Of a DNA stretch of 12,054 nucleotides, positions 6,945 through 12,054 are shown piece after piece (position 1 is the first letter of the stretch; every line of letters begins with the position of its first letter). Source of the stretch: Kordiimonadaceae bacterium (GTDB lineage Bacteria > Pseudomonadota > Alphaproteobacteria > Sphingomonadales > Kordiimonadaceae); NCBI GenBank assembly GCA_014238195.1, contig JABABO010000366.1:1-12054 (forward strand). Direction: 5' to 3'. A program made the position numbers and the translations under genes. The notes beneath the pieces are model-generated. The model saw nothing but the letters and a program-made list of their open reading frames with translations. It was not told the DNA's origin and made no database searches.

Positions 6945-7808
6945 ATGAACAACAATACCGAAATGGAACACACTGATACTTTCGAGGAGGACAGCTACGA
7001 CCAGCATAAGCGTGTCGTGGTTGCGTCTCCAAATGCTGATGGGGTGGACCCAGATCAGCTTATTTTGCATATGGATGGCTTTGATGGCCCGCTGGATGTA
7101 TTGCTGATTTTGGCACGTGTGCAAAAAGTTGATCTGACCCAGATTTCGATTCTCGATCTTGTGGAACAATATTTAGCATTTGTTGGCAAGGCAAAGCAGA
7201 TTAAATTGGAACTCGCTGCGGATTATTTGGTGATGGCTGCTTGGCTGGCCTATTTAAAATCTCGGCTTTTGTTACCTGTGCCGGAAAATGATGATGAACC
7301 CTCTGCTCAAGAACTTGCAACGCGCTTACAACTACGTTTGCAAAGGCTTGAGGCCATGCGCGAAAGTGGGGCACGTATTATGGGCAGGGACCGCCTTGGC
7401 CGCGATGTGTTTGCACGGGGTAAGCCAGAAGGGCTAAAAATTTTAAAGCATGGGCAATATGATGTGACTTTTTATGAACTGTTAAGGGCTTACGCAGATA
7501 ATAGGCAGCGCCAGTCAATTACAGAAATTAAAATTGAGCGTCGGGCTGTTTATTCCCTTGAAGATGCAATTGAGCGCTTAAATGGTCTAATTGGGGATAG
7601 TTTTACTTGGACAACCTTGCGCCAGTTTTTGCCTGACACGATAAAGGATAAGCAAGTGCAAAGGTCAGCCTTAGCCAGTATGTTCGCAGCCACCCTAGAG
7701 CTAACGCGCCAAGGCAAAGCGGAAATCAGGCAGATGGAAACGTTTGGCCCGATTTATTTACGGCAAGCGGAGCGAGAGGACGAGGAAGGCAAAGACCTTG
7801 AAAAGTGA
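6945..7808 (+). CDS. scpA: Segregation and condensation protein A (kleisin)
   Basis: ScpA is the kleisin subunit of the bacterial SMC complex: it bridges the SMC heads and binds ScpB, helping to compact and segregate chromosomes. Of the 287 residues, about 1-38 form a variable acidic extension. The conserved N-terminal domain starts at LHMDGFDGPLDVLLILARVQ (41-60), followed by KVDLTQISILDLVEQYL (61-77) and the AADYLVMAAWLAYLKSRLLLP helix (91-111) that contacts the SMC neck. The C-terminal winged helix that binds the SMC cap spans about 200-275, with ETFGPIYL at 265-272. The Shine-Dalgarno AAGGGA at 6935-6940 overlaps the stop of the preceding gene. The ORF is complete, and the next gene, scpB, is its partner. 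Confidence 0.95.
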   Translation: MNNNTEMEHTDTFEEDSYDQHKRVVVASPNADGVDPDQLILHMDGFDGPLDVLLILARVQKVDLTQISILDLVEQYLAFVGKAKQIKLELAADYLVMAAWLAYLKSRLLLPVPENDDEPSAQELATRLQLRLQRLEAMRESGARIMGRDRLGRDVFARGKPEGLKILKHGQYDVTFYELLRAYADNRQRQSITEIKIERRAVYSLEDAIERLNGLIGDSFTWTTLRQFLPDTIKDKQVQRSALASMFAATLELTRQGKAEIRQMETFGPIYLRQAEREDEEGKDLEK

Positions 7809-7830
7809 TTTAGGGAATGTGGAAGACCTT

Positions 7831-8601
7831 ATGACTGATCTGGCAACAACTAGTCCTGAAAGCAGTCTAGTAACCAGCCCAGAAACTATGGCTGAACAGC
7901 GCCGTATGGTAGAAGCCTTGTTGTTTGCCAGCGAAGTACCGTTATCGGTTGACGACATATCTGATCGTTTGCCAGATAGCGTTGATGTTTCTGGGCATAT
8001 TGAAGCGCTGACACAGTCTTACGCAACAGCAGGGGTTAATTTGGTCTGTGTTGCGGGTCGTTATATGTTTCGAACGGCAGAAGATTTATCATTTTTATTG
8101 CGCCGAGATATTGAGGAGCCACGCAAATTATCCCGTGCCGCCGTGGAAACGCTTGCGATCATTGCCTATCATCAGCCCGTTACCCGGACAGAAATTGAGG
8201 ATATTCGCGGTGTAAGTATCTCGAAAGGTACGCTTGATGTTTTGATGGAAGCAACATGGATAAAAGTTAAAGGGCGTAAACGTACCCCAGGCAGGCCCGT
8301 TACTTATGGGACCACCGATGACTTCCTTGTCCATTTTGGGCTAGAAAGTGAAAAAGACTTACCCGGTTTGCAGGAGCTGAAAGCAGCAGGGTTGCTTGAC
8401 AGTGTCGACCGTGCACTTGATAAGCTTGATGGGGTCTTCGCAGGTGAAGGTGACCATGAAGATGAACAGACCGACCTTGAAGACGCGATTGCAGCACAGG
8501 AAGAACAAGACGCCGCAGATGATTTACGCCCGTTAAGACCAGATAGCGCAAATGGTGAAGCGTTTGGAACTGGTGAATTAAGCGGCGATACAGCCGAATA
8601 A
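7831..8601 (+). CDS. scpB: Segregation and condensation protein B
   Basis: ScpB dimerises and wraps the central part of ScpA in the SMC-ScpAB condensin. With the ATG at 7831 it has 256 residues. Two winged-helix domains are visible: RRMVEALLFASEVPLS (24-39) opens the first, and LSRAAVETLAIIAYHQPVTR (100-119) opens the second, followed by GVSISKGTLDVL and the family signature GRKRTPGRPVTYGTTDDFL (148-166). The last 60 residues are an acidic, probably disordered tail. GGAAGA lies 4 nt before this ATG. The frame stays open upstream: a TTG at 7798 has a stronger Shine-Dalgarno (GAGGAAGG, 8 nt away) and would overlap scpA by 11 nt, so the start is not settled. The conserved domain is unaffected. 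Confidence 0.92.
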   Translation: MTDLATTSPESSLVTSPETMAEQRRMVEALLFASEVPLSVDDISDRLPDSVDVSGHIEALTQSYATAGVNLVCVAGRYMFRTAEDLSFLLRRDIEEPRKLSRAAVETLAIIAYHQPVTRTEIEDIRGVSISKGTLDVLMEATWIKVKGRKRTPGRPVTYGTTDDFLVHFGLESEKDLPGLQELKAAGLLDSVDRALDKLDGVFAGEGDHEDEQTDLEDAIAAQEEQDAADDLRPLRPDSANGEAFGTGELSGDTAE

Positions 8602-8724
8602 ATGTTAAACTAGGGTTTGAAACCTATATGGCCCTTGTATTCAGTGCCATAATGTTTAATTTTGAAGTTAAAATAAGCTGCAATAAGCTGATAAGCCATA
8701 TGCAGATAAGTAGGAGAAAGAAAC
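8602..8724 (+). other. scpB-tatA intergenic spacer with short tandem repeat
   Basis: This 123-bp AT-rich gap holds a tight direct repeat of AATAAGCTG at 8672-8680 and 8682-8690 (10-bp period), followed by a third partial ATAAGC at 8691. It also holds a small imperfect palindrome, TAGGGTTTGAAACCTA, at 8611-8626, whose loop is too short for a terminator and which has no T-run. I found no convincing -35/-10 pair; TTGTAT at 8635 with a TAATTT-like -10 is the best and is poor. A tatABC promoter could still be here, since this is the longest gap in the plus-strand series. Confidence 0.4.
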
Positions 8725-8961
8725 ATGTTCCCAGGATGGATGCAAATTGCGCTAGTCGTTTTATTGATTGTGTTACTTTTCGGTCGCGGTAAAATTTCTG
8801 ATCTGATGGGTGATGTCGCAAAAGGTATCACAAGTTTTCGCAAGGGCATCAAAGATGGGTCAGAAGACGTGAATACAGAAGCCCCTAAAGCTGTTGAGGA
8901 AACTCCTGTAATCGAAGGAGAAACCGTAAAAGGCGATGAAAAAGAAAAAACTGAAGCGTAA
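8725..8961 (+). CDS. tatA: Twin-arginine translocase subunit TatA
   Basis: TatA oligomers form the size-adjustable protein-conducting element of the Tat pathway, which exports folded proteins carrying RR signal peptides. The 78 residues show the standard build: a short periplasmic N-terminus (MFPGWMQ), one transmembrane helix at about 6-19, the FGRGK hinge (19-23), an amphipathic helix (KISDLMGDVAKGITSFRKGI, about 23-42) and an acidic Glu/Lys-rich tail. The Phe-Gly at 19-20 is the invariant hinge pair. AGGAG at 8711-8715 is a good Shine-Dalgarno 9 nt before the ATG. It is TatA rather than TatE because tatB and tatC follow directly. Confidence 0.95.
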   Translation: MFPGWMQIALVVLLIVLLFGRGKISDLMGDVAKGITSFRKGIKDGSEDVNTEAPKAVEETPVIEGETVKGDEKEKTEA

Positions 8962-9027
8962 GCATAAGTAGATGAAATTTTTGCAACAAATGAGCAATAA
9001 AAATCAGGCGGTTAGAAAGTAAAGATC

Positions 9028-9543
9028 ATGCTTGATATTGGCGCAATGGAACTGTTTCTCGTGGCGATTTTGGCTTTGGTTGTTGTAGGACCAAAAGAGC
9101 TTCCCGCACTTTTGCGTGGTGTTGGTGGACTTGTTAACAAGGCCCGAGAACTGGCAGGGGAATTTCGTGCTGGCGTTAAAGAAATGGCAGATGAGGTAGA
9201 ACGGGAGCTTGACCCCTTTGGTGACCTTAAGGGCCAAGAAGGCATAACACCTGACATGACCCCTAACGAAATCACAGACCATATCATGAAAAATCGCACA
9301 AGGGGGCATGATCCGTTAGCTCACCCGCAAACTGGCCCAGCTTCTAACCCAGTGTCTGGCAGTCATGACGATATAGATAGTTTAAATAATCAGGACACTA
9401 ATCAGGACACTAATCAAGCCAGTGATCAAGTCAGTGATCAGGCAAATGACCAGAGGACTGAAAATACGATCCATAACCCTGATACTCTTAAGCAATCTAA
9501 AACCACTACAAAGCTTAAAAAAGGCAAGGGTGATAAGGCATGA
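9028..9543 (+). CDS. tatB: Twin-arginine translocase subunit TatB
   Basis: TatB pairs with TatC to form the receptor for twin-arginine signal peptides. It has 171 residues: an N-terminal MLDIGAMELFLVAILALVVV with the TatB-typical acidic Glu8, a transmembrane helix at about 5-20, the GPKELP hinge (21-26), an amphipathic helix (about 24-62, LLRGVGGLVNKARELAGEFR), then a long hydrophilic tail. Residues 121-144 are a six-fold four-residue repeat of the form (N/D)QxS/T/N, and the last 15 residues are Lys-rich. The ribosome-binding site is weak (AGAAAG about 10 nt upstream). The gap to tatA is 66 bp, and the stop overlaps the tatC start in ATGA. Confidence 0.93.
   Translation: MLDIGAMELFLVAILALVVVGPKELPALLRGVGGLVNKARELAGEFRAGVKEMADEVERELDPFGDLKGQEGITPDMTPNEITDHIMKNRTRGHDPLAHPQTGPASNPVSGSHDDIDSLNNQDTNQDTNQASDQVSDQANDQRTENTIHNPDTLKQSKTTTKLKKGKGDKA
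9388..9459 (+). repeat. Six 12-bp tandem units coding a TatB tail repeat
   Basis: Six in-frame 12-bp units run without gaps: 9388, 9400, 9412, 9424, 9436 and 9448. The first two are identical (AATCAGGACACT); the rest have drifted, ending with GACCAGAGGACT. They encode NQDT NQDT NQAS DQVS DQAN DQRT in the cytoplasmic tail of TatB. The identical first pair points to a recent duplication of one unit. The length is a multiple of three, so copy-number change would keep the frame. Confidence 0.9.
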
Positions 9544-10394
9544 CGAATACATCCGACCTGCCAAATCCACCTGATTTATATGACGATACTGATGAGCCTA
9601 TGGATGAAGTAGACGCCAGTCGTGCACCGATTTTGTCGCATCTAACAGAGCTGCGCAATCGATTAATCAAAGTCATAGCCTTAATGGGTGTGCTGTTTCT
9701 GGTGGGGCTTTGGTTTGCAAATGAAATCTTTCAACTTCTTGCTGAACCTTACGCGAATGCGCAAGTCGGTGAAGACAGTGTGCGGATGATTTTCACGGGC
9801 TTGATGGAAAAATTTGTCGTTAATATCAAAGTTGCCCTTTATGCAGCCTTTATCGTTAGTTTCCCTTTTTTAATAAGTCAGATTTGGAAATTCGTCGCTC
9901 CAGGTCTCTATAAAAATGAGAAAAAAGCCTTCTTACCTTTTTTGGTCGCTACGCCTATTTTGTTTATTACAGGCGCGTCGCTTGCTTATTTTGTTGTGAT
10001 CCCTTGGGCGTGGGATTTTTTGCTGAGCTTTGAAGAAGCTGGGGGTATCGGCACGGTACAAATTGCCGCAGAAGCCAAAGTGGACGAATACCTATCCCTT
10101 GTTATGAAAATGATCTTCGCATTTGGATTTGCTTTTTTGTTACCCGTCGGTTTAACTCTTGCGGGGCGAGCGGGGCTTGTAACTGCCAAGGGCTTACGCG
10201 AAAAACGCAGATACATGGTGGTTGGTATTTTTTTATCAGCCGCTTTTTTAACCCCACCTGACCCAATTAGTCAAATCGCCCTTGGCATTCCGATCTTACT
10301 TCTGTATGAGCTATCCATTCTGCTGATTGCAAGCACAGAAAAGAAACGAGCGATTACAGAGAGTGAAAATGATGCTAAGCCTAGTGAAAGTTAG
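9540..10394 (+). CDS. tatC: Twin-arginine translocase subunit TatC
   Basis: TatC is the multispanning membrane core that recognises the RR signal peptide and recruits TatA. The 284 residues contain six hydrophobic spans (about 44-61, 97-120, 132-156, 187-207, 225-238 and 245-264). Conserved signatures are SHLTELRNRL (33-42), where Glu37 aligns with E. coli Glu15 in the signal-peptide site; FPFLISQIWKFVAPGLYKNEK (108-128), where Glu127 aligns with the essential Glu103; and LTPPDPISQ (237-245), followed by PILLLYELSI. An acidic, probably disordered extension of about 30 residues precedes the first conserved motif, longer than in E. coli but common in alphaproteobacteria. Its ATG overlaps the tatB stop by 4 nt, suggesting coupled translation. 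Confidence 0.96.
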   Translation: MTNTSDLPNPPDLYDDTDEPMDEVDASRAPILSHLTELRNRLIKVIALMGVLFLVGLWFANEIFQLLAEPYANAQVGEDSVRMIFTGLMEKFVVNIKVALYAAFIVSFPFLISQIWKFVAPGLYKNEKKAFLPFLVATPILFITGASLAYFVVIPWAWDFLLSFEEAGGIGTVQIAAEAKVDEYLSLVMKMIFAFGFAFLLPVGLTLAGRAGLVTAKGLREKRRYMVVGIFLSAAFLTPPDPISQIALGIPILLLYELSILLIASTEKKRAITESENDAKPSES

Positions 10395-10400
10395 TGTTTT

Positions 10401-10437
10401 TTGACTTGCCTTATGTTTCTGAGTGATTTGCTACCTT
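10401..10437 (+). promoter_or_regulatory. Possible promoter for serS
   Basis: The 65-bp tatC-serS gap contains TTGACT at 10401-10406, a good -35, but with a 17-bp spacer the -10 would be TGATTT, which is poor. An overlapping TTGCCT at 10406-10411 places TGCTAC at 10429-10434 after 17 bp, giving a start about 20 nt upstream of the serS ATG. There is no stem followed by a T-run in the gap, so read-through from tatC is also possible. Confidence 0.3.
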
Positions 10438-10459
10438 ATTGAATAGTTAGAGAAAACAC

Positions 10460-11743
10460 ATGCATGACCTAAAGTTCATTCGCGAAAACCCAAGTGCTTT
10501 TGACGCTGGTCTTGACCGCATTGGCGCAGATCCAGCGGCTACTGAAATTCTGGCACTTGACACTCAACATCGTGCAATCATGACCGAAGCGCAAGACGCT
10601 CAAGCACGCCGCAATGAAGCAAGCAAATTGATTGGCCGTGCGAAAAGTCAGGGCAATGAAGAAGAAGCCCAAGCCCTGATGTTGGAAGTTGCTGGCCTTA
10701 AGTCTAAGCTCGCTGAGCTTGAAGACATAGAGCGTTCATTAGCAGCAGACATTGAAGCTATTTTAGTCAGTTTACCAAATTTGGTTTATGAGGATGTTCC
10801 GCTAGGGTCAGACGAAGCGGATAATGAACTTGTGCGTACATGGGGGGAGCCAAGAAGCTTTGATTTTAAGGCGAAAGAGCATTTTGAGCTGGGTGAAGCC
10901 ATGGGCTTGATGGACTTTGAACGGGCTGCAAAAATTTCTGGATCGCGGTTTGTGGTTCTAAAAGGTGGCTTGGCACGGCTTGAGCGGGCGCTGGGGCAGT
11001 TTATGCTAGATTTACATACGCGTGAGCATGGCATGACAGAAATGCTTACACCCGCACTTGTGCGGAGCAGTGCAATGTTTGGCACAACTCAGCTTCCGAA
11101 ATTTGCCGAGGATAGTTTCCGCACAACAAATGATTATTGGTTGATCCCAACATCTGAAGTTACACTCACGAATTTGCATTCAGGGGAAATAGTCCCAGAA
11201 GAAGACCTGCCCATTCGGTATACGTCACACACACAGTGTTTCCGCAGCGAAGCAGGGTCAGCTGGACGTGACACACGGGGTATGATCAGGCAGCATCAAT
11301 TTGAAAAAGTCGAAATGGTAGCAATTACCAAGCCAGAGGATTCCGATGCGGAATTAGAACGCATGACCTTGTGTGCAGAAGAGGTCTTAAAGCGTCTTGA
11401 ACTGCCTTACCGTGTGGTGAAACTATGCACAGGCGATATTGGATTTGCTGCCAAGCGCACCTTTGATATTGAAGTTTGGCTGCCAGGCCAAGGCGTTTAC
11501 CGTGAAATTTCAAGCTGTAGCGTAACGGGGGATTTTCAAGCGCGGCGTATGAAAATGCGCTGCCGCGGGAAGGGCGAAAAGAAAACACGCTTTCCGCATA
11601 CGCTAAATGGTTCGGGTTTGGCGGTGGGGCGCACCTTGGTCGCTGTACTTGAGAATTATCAAAATCAAGACGGTAGTGTCACTGTACCAGATGTTTTACA
11701 CCCTTATATGGGCGGTTTAACGGTTATTGATGTGAAAGAATAA
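10460..11743 (+). CDS. serS: Seryl-tRNA synthetase
   Basis: This class II synthetase charges tRNA-Ser (and tRNA-Sec where present) with serine. Its 427 residues are the usual bacterial length. Residues 1-110 form the N-terminal two-helix coiled coil that grips the long variable arm of tRNA-Ser, starting with the typical MHDLKFIRENPSAF. The catalytic domain shows the serine-site TSE (231-233) in IPTSEVTL, motif 2 as FRSEAGSAGRDTRGMIRQHQ (261-280), and motif 3 as NGSGLAVGRTLVAVLENYQ (383-401). All expected catalytic residues are present. The ribosome-binding site is weak (AGAG about 9 nt upstream). Its stop codon shares one base with the first ATG of surE. Confidence 0.97.
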   Translation: MHDLKFIRENPSAFDAGLDRIGADPAATEILALDTQHRAIMTEAQDAQARRNEASKLIGRAKSQGNEEEAQALMLEVAGLKSKLAELEDIERSLAADIEAILVSLPNLVYEDVPLGSDEADNELVRTWGEPRSFDFKAKEHFELGEAMGLMDFERAAKISGSRFVVLKGGLARLERALGQFMLDLHTREHGMTEMLTPALVRSSAMFGTTQLPKFAEDSFRTTNDYWLIPTSEVTLTNLHSGEIVPEEDLPIRYTSHTQCFRSEAGSAGRDTRGMIRQHQFEKVEMVAITKPEDSDAELERMTLCAEEVLKRLELPYRVVKLCTGDIGFAAKRTFDIEVWLPGQGVYREISSCSVTGDFQARRMKMRCRGKGEKKTRFPHTLNGSGLAVGRTLVAVLENYQNQDGSVTVPDVLHPYMGGLTVIDVKE

Positions 11744-12054
11744 TGGTCATGGCCAGCACAAAACGCATATTAATTTCGAACGATGATGGCATTCATGCTG
11801 CAGGACTTGCACTTTTAGAATCGATTGCACGGCAGTTAAGCGATGATGTATGGGTGGTGGCCCCTGAAAGCGAGCAATCAGGGGCAGGGCATTCCCTGAC
11901 ATTATCCAGTCCTTTGCGCATACGGGAAATATCTGAACGACGTTTTGCTTTAAACGGTACGCCAACAGACTGTATTATGATGGCTATTAATAAAATCATG
12001 CCAGAAAAGCCAACTTTGGTGCTGTCTGGTATTAATCGTGGTGGAAATTTGGCT
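11743..12054 (+). CDS. surE: 5'-nucleotidase SurE, partial at window end
   Basis: SurE is a metal-dependent nucleoside-5'-monophosphate phosphatase (also acting on short polyphosphate) linked to stationary-phase survival. Only the first 104 codons are in the window; the C-terminal half is outside. Visible signatures are ISNDDGIHAAGL (11-22), with the metal-binding Asp14-Asp15 pair, VAPESEQSGAGHSLTL with the conserved Ser metal ligand, FALNGTPTDC, and SGINRGGN near the window end, with the metal-site Asn. The ATG at 11743 overlaps the serS stop by one base (TAATG); a second in-frame ATG at 11749 is an alternative, and GAAAG at 11734-11738 could serve either. A serS-surE pair is standard in alphaproteobacteria. 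Confidence 0.93.
   Translation, partial: MVMASTKRILISNDDGIHAAGLALLESIARQLSDDVWVVAPESEQSGAGHSLTLSSPLRIREISERRFALNGTPTDCIMMAINKIMPEKPTLVLSGINRGGNLA

Noticed and set aside
8396..8424. TTGACA-N17-GATAAG inside scpB as a tatA promoter
   Set aside because: It lies within coding sequence more than 300 bp before tatA, and the -10 is weak; one such match is expected by chance.
8611..8626. TAGGGTTTGAAACCTA as an scpB terminator
   Set aside because: The stem leaves essentially no loop, it is AT-rich, and no T-run follows, so it cannot act as an intrinsic terminator.
8610..8852. Minus-strand 80-codon frame over the start of tatA
   Set aside because: It is antisense to tatA and its Shine-Dalgarno, contains no recognisable domain, and is best explained as a shadow of tatA plus the spacer.
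1..12054. Search for a defence island, CRISPR array, prophage, toxin-antitoxin pair or other undescribed system
   Set aside because: Every sizeable plus- or minus-strand gene belongs to a recognised housekeeping family, and the block order is a known conserved one; the remaining frames are antisense shadows with no domain or ribosome-binding site.

Overview
The window looks like a piece of chromosome from an alphaproteobacterium with moderate GC, roughly mid-40s percent by eye. The gene order dgt - argS - SPOR protein - nagZ - scpA - scpB - tatA - tatB - tatC - serS - surE is a well-known conserved block in that class. The individual proteins also look alphaproteobacterial: a TatC with an acidic N-terminal extension, a SPOR protein with a GGMxIPxQDK motif, and an ArgRS with a KMSKR signature. 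I cannot name the genus from sequence alone.

Layout. Positions 1-71 hold two copies of a 13-bp word that resembles an arm of the dispersed palindromic repeats common in alphaproteobacterial intergenic DNA. On the minus strand, erpA (iron-sulphur carrier) and xthA (exonuclease III) form a two-gene operon with a 29-bp gap. A 262-bp divergent intergenic region separates it from dgt. That region holds a Fur-box-like palindrome, a tandem pair of 16-bp operator-like repeats, and a plausible erpA promoter that one of the repeats overlaps.

On the plus strand dgt, argS, a SPOR-domain protein, nagZ, a small M50 site-2 protease, scpA and scpB run with gaps of 8 bp or less or with short overlaps (about 22 bp between scpA and scpB), so they are probably one transcript. 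After 123 bp come tatA, tatB and tatC. After another 65 bp come serS and the start of surE, which runs off the window.

Functionally the block is housekeeping. It covers dNTP hydrolysis (Dgt), two aminoacyl-tRNA synthetases (ArgS, SerS), peptidoglycan binding and recycling (SPOR protein, NagZ), membrane proteolysis (M50), chromosome condensation (the ScpAB partners of SMC), twin-arginine export (TatABC), Fe-S assembly and DNA repair (ErpA, XthA), and nucleotide or phosphate clean-up (SurE). I see no tRNA, rRNA, CRISPR array, insertion sequence, phage gene or candidate novel defence system. The parts most worth a second look are the divergent erpA/dgt control region, the M50 protease inside the cluster, and the repeat-expanded tail of TatB.
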